A DNA stretch of 38,791 bases from Chloroflexota bacterium (GTDB lineage Bacteria > Chloroflexota > Anaerolineae > Anaerolineales > Anaerolineaceae), in NCBI GenBank assembly GCA_016838895.1, contig JAEKNU010000042.1, forward strand, positions 1-38,791, given 5' to 3'. Positions 15,169-24,500 of the stretch are shown here, in pieces. The notes under the pieces were generated by a model. That model was not told where the DNA came from, did not search any database, and saw only the letters and a program-made list of their open reading frames with translations. The position numbers and the translations under genes are program-made. Each line of letters opens with the position of its first letter. Within the stretch, counting starts at the first letter, position 1.

Positions 15169-15867
15169 TTAAGGTACTAAAACCTCACAATGAGGGGGAA
15201 TCTGAGAGCGTGCCAGTGTATCCCAAAATGTAACCATATCATCAAAGTATAGGTTTGTATGCATGTGGTCCGGAATCAAGGTTGTCCAGGGCACATGTTG
15301 AAGATTTTGCAAATCTTCATTCTCAACTTGTGTGCAGATCTGATCAAACCATTTTTCCTCGTCTGCTGCCTGTACATATGTGCCAGGAATTTGAATGGCT
15401 TGTTCCAGGCTTTCCGGCATACCGGCCATCTGCAGCCAATTTGTGATGTGCAATACACTCAGATGATCAATCAGGATGTATCCGGACCAATTAATTTGAT
15501 ATGTATTTAATTTCTTGATTAACTTGTTGTTCAGTTCTCCATTCGTAGTAACCTCAAATGAATCTTGTATTGCCATATCATCCTCATTTTGATATGGGTG
15601 GGGATAGAGTTCTTTCATGGTTAAGCTGGGGGGATCTGATGGAAAAAAGAATATTGCCCAAATCGATACGAGTTGTGTATCCTCTGATTGTAGATCATCT
15701 ACATGGACAATTAAGAAATTTCGTTGTTGGATTTGGCCTGTATCAGGTGGGGGAGCAGAGATATCGTTGGTTGAAAAAAGCCCCTTAACCCCATTTGTTA
15801 TCAGGAAGCCAAGGAAGCCAAAAGCGATAAAAAGGATAAATAAGAAAAAAACTTTTGATTTATTCAT
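15169..15867 (-). CDS. Membrane-anchored protein with remote LCP-like features
   Basis: A 232-residue protein with one N-terminal membrane segment (about residues 7-27) and an outside domain. The order of strands NFLIVHVDDL, TQLVSIWAIFF and YILIDHLSVLHITNWLQMAG is reminiscent of LytR-CpsA-Psr (LCP) proteins, which attach glycopolymers to peptidoglycan. The conserved Arg residues that bind the pyrophosphate in LCP enzymes are not visible, so it would be a degenerate or non-catalytic relative, if related at all. A TACAAT box lies only 7 bases before the ATG. Function unknown; similarity is weak and by eye only. Confidence 0.5.
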   Translation of the reverse strand: MNKSKVFFLFILFIAFGFLGFLITNGVKGLFSTNDISAPPPDTGQIQQRNFLIVHVDDLQSEDTQLVSIWAIFFFPSDPPSLTMKELYPHPYQNEDDMAIQDSFEVTTNGELNNKLIKKLNTYQINWSGYILIDHLSVLHITNWLQMAGMPESLEQAIQIPGTYVQAADEEKWFDQICTQVENEDLQNLQHVPWTTLIPDHMHTNLYFDDMVTFWDTLARSQIPPHCEVLVP

Positions 15868-16030
15868 CTCTGCTATTGTATTTCCCTTTTTCTGTGTTCT
15901 TACCGATACCTTCCAATCTTGATGAAAATTATTATTGACTGACAGATATTAAAAGTAATTGTACCAGATGGTTGATGCGCATATATAGCATTGAGCTTTC
16001 CCAAAAAGGGATTTTTTCAAAGTTCTTAAA
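15868..16030. other. Intergenic region, no gene seen
   Basis: Together with 16031-16085 this gap of about 218 bases holds the leftward ftsZ-unit terminator (16031-16056) and a weak plus-strand stem TCCC/GGGA with a T-run at 15999-16017. No ORF with a ribosome site is visible. Confidence 0.35.
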
Positions 16031-16056
16031 ACAAAAATGCCCCTTTAGCTGGGGCA
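16031..16056 (-). terminator. Rho-independent terminator of the ftsZ unit
   Basis: On the minus strand: TGCCCC, 7-base loop, GGGGCA, followed immediately by TTTTTGT. It lies 30 bases after the stop codon of the last small gene of the leftward ftsZ unit. Confidence 0.75.
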
Positions 16057-16085
16057 CATATCGTTGTCAAAAAGTAACCTAAAAA

Positions 16086-16301
16086 CTAGATGATGGAAGT
16101 GAGCAGTATCGAGATTGAGATACCGAAGAAAAGTCCTGATACGCTGATAATACCAATCAGTAGACGATCGGAGGTTAGTTCAGGTTGATGAATTACCTGA
16201 TAGGTTTTGCGAACAATACTGCGTACTGTTGTATTCTCTGATAATAAACGGACAATAATATTCCAAAATGTGAATTCTATCCTTTCAAAGTACTTTGTCA
16301 T
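16086..16301 (-). CDS. Small membrane protein of unknown function
   Basis: A 71-residue protein with one predicted membrane helix at the C-terminus (about residues 46-71, RLLIGIISVSGLFFGISISILL) and a basic, soluble N-terminal part. I recognise no family. It has a strong ribosome site, GGAGG, 7 bases before the ATG, and follows the 73-residue gene after 12 bases, so it is co-transcribed with ftsZ and ends at the terminator at 16031-16056. A C-terminal tail anchor is suggested by the topology. The link to cell division is by context only. Confidence 0.7.
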   Translation of the reverse strand: MTKYFERIEFTFWNIIVRLLSENTTVRSIVRKTYQVIHQPELTSDRLLIGIISVSGLFFGISISILLTSII

Positions 16302-16313
16302 GTTAATCCTCCG

Positions 16314-16535
16314 CTAACCACGACTTGTAGTGGTCTTTATGATTTTTCCTTTATCGTTTACGACCACCCGAATATTATGGGTGATGGTTTTGCCATCTGC
16401 AGTTTTTCCTTTTCCGCTGAAAACCAGTAGATACTGATCATTTGGACGAGTACTTACCTTGGCGTGTGAGCCGGATACTTCCGGATATTTTTTATAAATT
16501 TGTTGCTCAATTTTTTTCTTAATTTCTGCGTCCAT
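16314..16535 (-). CDS. Small soluble protein of unknown function
   Basis: A 73-residue, lysine-rich protein with a helical start (EIKKKIEQQIYKKYPEV) and a beta-strand-rich rest (YLLVFSGKGKTADGK, IRVVVNDKGKIIKTT). No family recognised. GGAG is 6 bases before the ATG. It starts 9 bases after ftsZ on the same strand, and the 71-residue membrane protein follows 12 bases later. The small, basic beta protein could bind nucleic acid or a partner protein, but nothing in the sequence proves it. Confidence 0.7.
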   Translation of the reverse strand: MDAEIKKKIEQQIYKKYPEVSGSHAKVSTRPNDQYLLVFSGKGKTADGKTITHNIRVVVNDKGKIIKTTTSRG

Positions 16536-16544
16536 TTAAGACTC

Positions 16545-17729
16545 CTACGAATTGCGAACCATGCGTTTTCTCATAAAAGCTGGCACATCCAGATCAAGAT
16601 TGGATGAAGAAACTTCCATATCTGTGATCATACGTTTTTCATAAAACTGCACGGGTGCTGGATCAGCGATCTCAACCTTCTTTGGTTCAGGTTTGGCGAA
16701 GAGGGCTTCTTCCATGGCTGTCTCAACAGATGATACTGCATCTACTGATGTGGCGCCAATACCGGTAATGACCAAAATGATTTGAACTTTGCCATTCATA
16801 CGGGTGTCGCTAATGACGCCAGGAATAATATCGACATGATTGCCGGTACGCTGCTGTAATTTGGATAATACATCAGAAACTTCCAGGAAGGTCAGATCTG
16901 TTCCACCACTGAAATTAGCAATAATACCCGTGGCGCTTTCAATGGGGATTTGCTCCAACAGGGGGTGATTCAAAGCCTGATCAATGGCTTGTTCAGCTTT
17001 ATCCTCACCCTGTCCCTGACCGATGGCCAGGAATGATCCACCACCATTTTGCATCATATGTTTTACATGTGCAAAATTAACGTTAATCAAACCAGTTTGA
17101 GTGATTAATTCAGTAATCCCTTGAATACCCTGACGCAAAACATCATCTGCCAAGCGAAAAGCTAAATCTAGGGTGAGGTCTTCCGGGGCAACTTTCAATA
17201 AGCGATCATTTGGGACTGTGATCAATGTATCGGTAAAGGGTTGCAATTTGGATAAACCAGCTTGCGCATTTTTCTGGCGCTGGCCCATCTCAAATGAGAA
17301 AGGTGTGCTGACAGTGGCGATTGTTACAGCGCCTAATGATTTGGCAACCTGGGCTGCTACAATAATCGAGCCCGTTCCAGTTCCGCCACCCATTCCTGCT
17401 GTCAGGAAAACCATATCCGCGCCTTCTAACGCATCACGCAGTGCGAGAATACTTTCTTCTGCTGCTGCTTGACCAATACTGGGATTTCCACCTGCACCTA
17501 AACCGCGAGTGAGAATAGGTCCTAATTGGATTTTTACATCTGCATCTGAATGGTCCAATGCTTGAGAATCAGTATTAGCAACGATGTATTCAACACCTTC
17601 TAATCCTAATTCAATCATGTGGTTAATGGCGTTAGAACCGCCACCGCCCAGGCCAATCACTTTAATGACGGGAAGTTTGGCTTCCAATGGCGTTTTTTGA
17701 ATGGCTTGTGCCGGAATGGTTGAATTCAT
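16545..17729 (-). CDS. ftsZ: FtsZ with a non-canonical T7 loop
   Basis: A 394-residue tubulin-like GTPase. The nucleotide-binding motifs are intact: GLGGGGSNAI (residues 26-35, T1), VANTDSQAL (T3), the signature GMGGGTGTGS (112-121, T4) and TVPNDRLL (T6). The C-terminus ends in a VPAFMRKR peptide, like the FtsA/ZipA-binding tail. The T7 synergy loop reads NVNFAHV (216-222), where FtsZ proteins usually have N-x-D-F-A-D-V; the two catalytic aspartates (Asp209 and Asp212 in E. coli numbering) are Asn218 and His221 here. GTP hydrolysis is therefore expected to be reduced or absent. A strong ribosome site AGAGG lies 8 bases before the ATG, overlapping the upstream gene's end (3-base gap). It may be a second FtsZ paralogue. 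Confidence 0.93.
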   Translation of the reverse strand: MNSTIPAQAIQKTPLEAKLPVIKVIGLGGGGSNAINHMIELGLEGVEYIVANTDSQALDHSDADVKIQLGPILTRGLGAGGNPSIGQAAAEESILALRDALEGADMVFLTAGMGGGTGTGSIIVAAQVAKSLGAVTIATVSTPFSFEMGQRQKNAQAGLSKLQPFTDTLITVPNDRLLKVAPEDLTLDLAFRLADDVLRQGIQGITELITQTGLINVNFAHVKHMMQNGGGSFLAIGQGQGEDKAEQAIDQALNHPLLEQIPIESATGIIANFSGGTDLTFLEVSDVLSKLQQRTGNHVDIIPGVISDTRMNGKVQIILVITGIGATSVDAVSSVETAMEEALFAKPEPKKVEIADPAPVQFYEKRMITDMEVSSSNLDLDVPAFMRKRMVRNS

Positions 17730-17732
17730 AGA

Positions 17733-19163
17733 TCACCTCTCTGCCAGTATAGTTGCAATTTCAGTGCCATCTCCAGTAATGCGACGGACAATACAACCAG
17801 CTTTTTGCAATTCACTGTAAACAGATTTTTCAAAGGTATGTTCTCCACCAACCAGAATGACTTGATGGGCTACTTTGGCTTCATCTGTTGAAAAACCGAA
17901 AGTTGGCTGAAATTCTTTTATGTAGGGATTCATTGCGTCCAAAAAAAACGCGGATAAGCTCAGATCAGATGTGGGTAGTAATATGTAGTTTTCCAGGGCA
18001 TGCTTTCCGTTTGATTTCGGCACATGTGCTGTTTTATTTCGGTTTACAGTGACTTGTTGTTGCACGGGGGGGGGAGCCGGTATATTGCGTTTCGCCGGGC
18101 TGGTACTATTACGTTTTTGGGGGGATTTGATACCAGTCAAAATTCGTTGTTGCATGGCTTTGCCAAGGCTGGTGGGGCTGCCATTTTCGTTAAACCAGGC
18201 TTGTGCGCACCAGGCATCCTCTTTTGTGGCTGAGAGCACCCAAAAATTGCATGCAAGAATATTGGAGGGCAGCGGCAATATTTTATTTTCGGATTGAGAT
18301 ACATCCGGGTGTATCAAATTATATATATCTTTATTACAGGCGATTTGATCATCCTCTGAAAACAGGATTGGATGCGGCAAAAAGGGGTCAGCCGGAACGC
18401 CGCAGTGATGCAATACAACAGGCAATTCTATTCCAGTTACATCCCTGCAAATTTCGTTGTACCAGTCAAAAATGCGAAAACCTCTTTGATCCTCAACATC
18501 AGGTGGTGAGAAATATGGACGCGCAGCAGGCCAATTGGATGATCCACCTGCCCCCCAGTTAAGGCTATGTTTGCCAGTCCAGGCATATACCGATAAAATG
18601 AGTTGATCAAACAGGTTTTCTTCACCACGATCAATGATCATGGTTAGCAGACTGCGCAGGAAAATCGTATCCCAATAGCTGCCACCCGGTTGCAGGGGTG
18701 GTAAAATGGTCTTCAGGCCATAATCATTCGCCAATCGAATGAATGGCAATAATTGATCAAGGTATTTGCCAATCATATCCTGATTGGTCCAATCTGCGGC
18801 CATCCAACTTGATTTTTCATTTGGACGGTCAAAAAACTGTACTGAATTTACACCCCAACTGGCATAAGCTTGTACCAATGGGGCAATTTCAGAAATGGAT
18901 GGAATGTCCTTAAATGTGAAATTGAACCTTACATTCGTTGAAATACCAGCTTGTATCAATCCGGCAATGAAGTTCTCCGGGATGGCACGTTCTGTATCAG
19001 AAAGCAATGTGCACCAGGTAATGTCCATAGAAGACATTTCTGGCAACCATGATAACAAGTCCAATTCCCGATAATGAAGGGTATCCTCAAAATAATGGAT
19101 ACCAAAATGTGGAGAAGCGTTATTTGTATGAGTCGATTTGAATATATCCATAGCTTTCTGCAT
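17733..19163 (-). CDS. Two-domain protein: TIM-barrel-like domain plus cell-wall-binding-repeat-like domain
   Basis: A 476-residue protein without signal peptide. Residues about 1-330 look like an alpha/beta barrel of the glycosidase clan A style (FGIHYFED near the start, NSVQFFDRPNEKSSW, RGFRIFDWYNEI), but no catalytic pair can be assigned. A Pro/Lys/Gln-rich linker spans about 340-390. The last 85 residues, with VILVGGEHTFEKSVYSELQK and RRITGDGTEIATIL, resemble cell-wall-binding repeat 2 domains. The gene lies 3 bases upstream of ftsZ and is divergent from the epimerase-like gene, so it leads the ftsZ unit. A run of nine Cs on the coding strand (18066-18074) codes for the PPP of the linker. 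An ATG at 19151 is an alternative start. Confidence 0.55.
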   Translation of the reverse strand: MQKAMDIFKSTHTNNASPHFGIHYFEDTLHYRELDLLSWLPEMSSMDITWCTLLSDTERAIPENFIAGLIQAGISTNVRFNFTFKDIPSISEIAPLVQAYASWGVNSVQFFDRPNEKSSWMAADWTNQDMIGKYLDQLLPFIRLANDYGLKTILPPLQPGGSYWDTIFLRSLLTMIIDRGEENLFDQLILSVYAWTGKHSLNWGAGGSSNWPAARPYFSPPDVEDQRGFRIFDWYNEICRDVTGIELPVVLHHCGVPADPFLPHPILFSEDDQIACNKDIYNLIHPDVSQSENKILPLPSNILACNFWVLSATKEDAWCAQAWFNENGSPTSLGKAMQQRILTGIKSPQKRNSTSPAKRNIPAPPPVQQQVTVNRNKTAHVPKSNGKHALENYILLPTSDLSLSAFFLDAMNPYIKEFQPTFGFSTDEAKVAHQVILVGGEHTFEKSVYSELQKAGCIVRRITGDGTEIATILAER

Positions 19164-19231
19164 CCTGCTAAACTGTTTTCTCTGTACACAGTGGTAGCAA
19201 GTTTTGTGCCATTTGATTGGGAAGGGAAATC

Positions 19232-20125
19232 ATGATTCTTATCACAGGTGGAACAGGGTTCATTGGACGTCATCTGGTTCCATATTTATCTGATTTGGGG
19301 TATCAGGTACGTCTATTGATCAAACCATCAAAAGACAGCCCACTTTTACCATCTGGTATGACAGTTGATGCTGCGGTATGCAGTCTGAACGATGAGCGCG
19401 GATTAATGGCTGCCATGAAAGGTGTGGATACAATCATTCATCTGGCGGGCAGTGAACGTATGGGGGCACGGGCAGATTTAACCGGTGGGGATATTCAGGG
19501 TACAAAAACGCTAATCACCGTTGCGATTGCTGCGAAAGTGAAACGTATACTTTATATGAGCCGAATTGGGGCCGATGTATATTCTGCTTTTCCGGTGCTG
19601 AAGGCAAAAGCTTTTTCTGAAAATACCATTATTCAAAGCGGAATTCCTTACACAATATTTCGTAGTGGTCCAATCTTTGGGAAAGGGGATCAATTTATTC
19701 ACTCTTTTTACAATGCCATGCAATCCTTACCTGGCATTATGTTATTGCCAAATAATGGAGAGATGAATTTGCACCCATTGTGGATTGAAGATTTAATGGC
19801 GGTGGTTGGATTAAGCTTATCTGTTCCTGAGACAGAGAACAAAATGTTCTGTTTAGGCGGTCCTGAATTTTTACCTTTAGAAGAGATTTTATCCTTAATT
19901 ATGCAGCATAACGGAAAACGCCGGCTGTTGATTAAGATTCCTCCCACGACGATGCGCATGTTGGCATTGTATGCGGAAACCTATATGAAAAAACCACCTA
20001 TTTCCATTTATTGGTTAGATACACTGGCAACAGACCGAACCTGTCCATTGGATACATTACCTAAAAAATTTGGTATTATTCCAGCCAGATTGAGTGAGAA
20101 AATCGCGTCCATTTTGGAGAATTAG
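19232..20125 (+). CDS. NAD(P)-binding epimerase/NmrA-like protein
   Basis: A 297-residue short-chain-type Rossmann protein. It begins with the dinucleotide-binding motif ILITGGTGFIGRHLVPYL (residues 2-19), then HLAGSERMG and a later VKRILYMSRIGAD, as in atypical SDR epimerases and NmrA/complex I NDUFA9-like proteins. The Tyr-x3-Lys catalytic pair of classical epimerases is not visible, so it could be a regulator, reductase or quinone-binding protein rather than a true epimerase. The frame is open to 19217, but the AGGGA site fits ATG 19232 best (spacing 5). Its stop codon abuts the GH57 start, so the two are translationally linked. Confidence 0.8.
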   Translation: MILITGGTGFIGRHLVPYLSDLGYQVRLLIKPSKDSPLLPSGMTVDAAVCSLNDERGLMAAMKGVDTIIHLAGSERMGARADLTGGDIQGTKTLITVAIAAKVKRILYMSRIGADVYSAFPVLKAKAFSENTIIQSGIPYTIFRSGPIFGKGDQFIHSFYNAMQSLPGIMLLPNNGEMNLHPLWIEDLMAVVGLSLSVPETENKMFCLGGPEFLPLEEILSLIMQHNGKRRLLIKIPPTTMRMLALYAETYMKKPPISIYWLDTLATDRTCPLDTLPKKFGIIPARLSEKIASILEN

Positions 20126-21583
20126 ATGGCATCCGATCAAAAACATACCACCACAATTTGTATTCATGGTCATTTTTATCAACCGCCCAGAGAAGACCCG
20201 CTTACTGGTGATATCCCGCAGGAAAAAGGGGCAGAGCCATTCCATGATTGGAATGAAAAAATTTTTGCAGAATGTTATCTGCCCAACCTGGAGGCAGGCA
20301 ATTTCTCGCGCATCAGTTTTAATATCGGCCCAACGTTATTTACATGGATGGAACAGGTGTATCCGCAGGCTGTATCCATGATTATTGAAGCAGATAAATT
20401 AAATGTTGCCAGGCATGGCGTAGGAAATGCCATTGCACAGCCGTATAATCATACAATCTTGCCGCTAGCCACTAGAGAAGATAAACAAACACAAATTGCC
20501 TGGGGAATCGCTGATTTTAAACAGCGTTTTGGTCGTGATCCAAAAGGTATGTGGCTGCCGGAAACTGCTGTTGATTATCAGACATTGGATTTGATGGCCC
20601 AGCAAGGCATTGAGTTTACGATATTGGCTCCTTGGCAGGTGGCCGAGCATGGTATGAATCCAACTTTGCCGTATCAGGTACATCTATCTGAACATCGTAC
20701 CATGACAGTTTTTTTCTATGAAGCAGAGTTATCCATGCTGGTTAGTTTTGATGGGAATGCTACAACGAATGCAGATGCATTTATCGAAAATCACATGCGC
20801 AGAGTCGATCAAAAGTTCATTGTTCCGCAAAATCGAATAATTACCCTGGCATCGGATGGTGAATTGTATGGGCATCATCAACCCATGCGCGAGAAATTTC
20901 TGGCATATCTTCTGGAATTCGCTGCACCGCAAGCGGGGTATCAGGTGATGTATCCTGCACAATGGTTACAGAATAATAAGATTTTGTCTTCAATGAACAT
21001 TCAAGATAGGACATCGTGGAGCTGCCATCATGGCGTATCCCGCTGGAATGGAACCTGTGAATGTACACCGGATGCAGCATGGAAACAGATATTCCGGGCT
21101 GTATTTGATGAAATATCGTCCGATTTAGATGATATTTTCAGTGAACAGGCTGGCAGGTTTTTCAACAATCCTGTTCAAGCAAAAAACGATTATTTGATGG
21201 TGATGAAGGAAGACCAATCCTGGCATGAATTTCTAACGCAGCATCTGCTTCCAGAGATTGAATTGTCAGAAGAACAAAAAAAACGAATACAGTTTCTTTT
21301 CCAGGCACAGTGGGAACGGCAACGCATGTATACATCATGTGCCTGGTTTTTTGAAGATTTCGATCGTATTGAACCTCAGAATAATGTGGCTTATCTGGCA
21401 CAGGCCATCTGGTTGACGTTGCAAGCCGGCGGTATTGATTTGTCTGCAAAAGCGGAACGATTACTCTCAGAAGTAAAGAGTAATCGCGTGGCATTGACTG
21501 CTGATCAGGTATTCATTAAACATTGGAAGCGCGCAAACGCTTACGGATTTAAGAAGAAACAACAGCCTCCATATATTCGTTAA
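20126..21583 (+). CDS. Glycoside hydrolase family 57 enzyme
   Basis: A 485-residue GH57 protein. The family motifs are clear: CIHGHFYQPPRED (residues 12-24), NIGPTL, RHGVGNAIAQPYNHTILP, GMWLPETAVD with nucleophile Glu146, and LASDGELYGHH with catalytic Asp244. The C-terminal third resembles the DUF3536 region that often follows. GH57 enzymes are retaining alpha-glucanases, such as amylase, branching enzyme or amylopullulanase; without signal peptide it acts in the cytoplasm on glycogen or maltodextrin. The ATG lies directly after the TAG of the previous gene. Its last 35 bases overlap the end of the convergent GH13 gene. Product specificity is not resolved. Confidence 0.92.
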   Translation: MASDQKHTTTICIHGHFYQPPREDPLTGDIPQEKGAEPFHDWNEKIFAECYLPNLEAGNFSRISFNIGPTLFTWMEQVYPQAVSMIIEADKLNVARHGVGNAIAQPYNHTILPLATREDKQTQIAWGIADFKQRFGRDPKGMWLPETAVDYQTLDLMAQQGIEFTILAPWQVAEHGMNPTLPYQVHLSEHRTMTVFFYEAELSMLVSFDGNATTNADAFIENHMRRVDQKFIVPQNRIITLASDGELYGHHQPMREKFLAYLLEFAAPQAGYQVMYPAQWLQNNKILSSMNIQDRTSWSCHHGVSRWNGTCECTPDAAWKQIFRAVFDEISSDLDDIFSEQAGRFFNNPVQAKNDYLMVMKEDQSWHEFLTQHLLPEIELSEEQKKRIQFLFQAQWERQRMYTSCAWFFEDFDRIEPQNNVAYLAQAIWLTLQAGGIDLSAKAERLLSEVKSNRVALTADQVFIKHWKRANAYGFKKKQQPPYIR

Positions 21584-24500
21584 TCAATTTTGTTAAGTTA
21601 TCAAATTGATATTTGCTTTGATCGGCAAAAGATAACATTTTTTGGAGATCAAGGTCAATTTTATTTCCTTCCTGTTGGGCAGTGATGTTCAGATAGAAAA
21701 TTTTCCCTGCTAATGCGAACAGATAATAGGTTTCACGATTGAACCAGTTAATACCTTCATATTCATTGACTTGCATTAAACGCTGGACACTTAAACGCCC
21801 CAGCATGGATTGCATCTCAATTTTTAATGTTTGTGATTTCTCATTGTTGGTATTTTGCATATGGCATATTCCCCATTCCATCAGGAATAATTGAAAGATC
21901 ACCAGATATTTTTTCTGATCATCCTGCAAATGATAGCCATCCAATAATTGTAAAAGGGATTTTCCAAATGCATTGTGCTGGCCTGGTCGATTTGATTGTG
22001 CTTGTAAATCATCCAAAATGGGGTGAATGATGTCGGTTGTCAATTGGCTAAGTGCGAGCAGACCCTCCAACGGCAGATCACTCAAAGGATATTGAGCATC
22101 CAGTGGATATTGTGCGTCAAGCTCAATTAACAAATCATGCCATTGTTGATTCGTGAGCAGAGAAATATCTTTTATACTGTATGACGTGGTCAATTCATCA
22201 TTCCAAGTTTGCAATAGTTTATCCGCAAATGGTTTCGAGGATTGAATGGATGGATAGCCAGGAATACGCGCGGGACCCAGATCCAGAAGAAATACAGGAT
22301 TGATGGTTGCGCAAACTTTCAACGCTTTAATAAATAGATCGACGGCATGTTCTTCTATGCTATACGTTCCGCTGCCATTTAAGGTGTCATGTAAACGCTG
22401 GTAAAAATAACTAGAATCATTTTCTATAATTTGAAAATCTAGAAATGCCTGATATTTGAAAGCCCCGAGTGAGATAAACAGCCCCTGTTGATGTAAATCA
22501 GTGCTTTTACGTATATACCAAAGATTGGCAATGTGATCACGAAAAACAACAAATGCCGATTCACTGCGAGGAATATTTAAAGCCTGAGCCAGTGTTTTCG
22601 GTTCATTGGATGTATTCCAAGCATTTTGTATCCAACCATTGGTTTCAGCAAATTTATTATGATACAGAATGAGAGAACGTTGATCTCCTGCAAGATTGGA
22701 ATAGGCATACACATTCTGATCAATATCACCATTTTGGGTATTGAAATCATACATATAGAAATCGGTGACTTCCGAGAACTGATGACGGCGTTTTAGTAAT
22801 GGGAATATTTCGTGCTCATGTCTTTGGACAAAATCCGTATCCGGCTGCTCATCCAGATATGCGCGACGATATTCCATGCCATATTTTTCCTGGAAGCCCT
22901 CTATTTGACCATGTCCAATCATCGGCAATCCGGGGAAAGTAGCCAACATGGTACAAACACCAAAATACTTGTCATCCTTACCGAACTGTTGAACGGCGGT
23001 TTCTTCATCTGGATTATTCATGAAATTGACATAACGTTTCAAAATTTCAGGATTGTACTCGAGGGTATTTCTTATCAGGGTGAGGAAATCAGTATTATTC
23101 TCATCACGCAGCAGGTGCATAAATGCACTGTTATAAACGCGATGCATGCCCAGTGTGCGAACAAAGTAGCTTTCCATGAGCCAGAATGCTTCTGCCAACA
23201 GCAAAGTATCGGGTAACTCCTTTGCAATGCGCTCTACGACTTCACGCCAGAATTCAATGGGCATCAAGTGATTAAAATCCGCCTCTGATAATCCTCGTCC
23301 AGCTCGCGAGGGAATATCACCACCATGTCCGGGCACAGGATACCAGAGCCTCTGATAATGCCGTTTGGTTAAAATCATCGCCGCGTCAAAACGAATAATG
23401 GGGGACAAGCGTGCAACATGCAAGATGGTTTGAATGACTGCTTCACGAACATTTTCATCCAGATAATTCAGTTGGGCAGTATCATTCCAGGGCATACTGG
23501 TTCCATCATTGCCGTGATAAATATAGCGAACCGTACCATTGTGAAAATTCTCAAAACGATATACTACAGCCGCATCACTGCGATCATAATAATGATCTTC
23601 GATCTGGATATTGTATGCAGGATCCGTGGAAAGATTTGGGCCATTGAATGAGTAGGAGGGGTAGGGAGGTGTATCCAGTGAAATAAACCAATCCGGATGG
23701 TTTTTTACCCAGGAAGAGTCCAGCCCCATATGATTGGGTACCATATCGGTGCCCATGCGGATGCCATAACGTGCGGCACGATCTTTGAGCTGATAATAAG
23801 CCTGTTCTCCACCTAAATCATTGGCGATTTGATAATCTTCCAATGAATAGGCGGAAGCCAGTGCTTCGGGATTTCCACATTTTTGCTTGATATCGGCTGA
23901 CGCGCGGCTGCGTTCCCAAACGCCAATCAACCACAAACCGCTGATACCGCGGTCCGAAAGTTCGCGCAGTGTTTCATCCGGAATCTGATCGAGCGTTCTG
24001 ATATCACGTTGCCAGATACTCGATAGCTGATTTAACCAGACATGGATATTCTTGGCAATCAATACCAGACGGGGCATCCAATTTTGATCTGCGGTGAAGT
24101 TTTCTGACTCACTATCTAACAGGGATGCATAATCGGGTAATTCGACTTGATGACCACCTGTTATCCAAATTTTTTCCTGTTCACGAATAAAATCCATACC
24201 ATTTAGCAGTAATAAAAAATCATCACCAAGCAAATCCTGCCAATGCGTGCGCATATATTCCATTTGAGCCAGAAGGTCATTGGGGGCTTGTTGGATGGGT
24301 TCCAGCAGGAAGGTCACAAAGTCCATTTTACTTTGCCCAACAGGTTTTTGTTTTGATAAGGTTCTCTTTATATCCTCAATATAGAGCGAGTATGCACTTT
24401 TTTCAATCAGGATATGATCCGAGATAAGCGGATTGAGTAATTGCAAAGCAGGGTTTTGATTCGCAATCCAAAGAAAAAGGATTTCTTCGTAATCGGAAAT

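Noticed and set aside
15999..16017. Plus-strand hairpin TCCC/GGGA followed by a T-run as a terminator
   Set aside because: The stem is only 4 bp and no rightward gene lies upstream that would need it.
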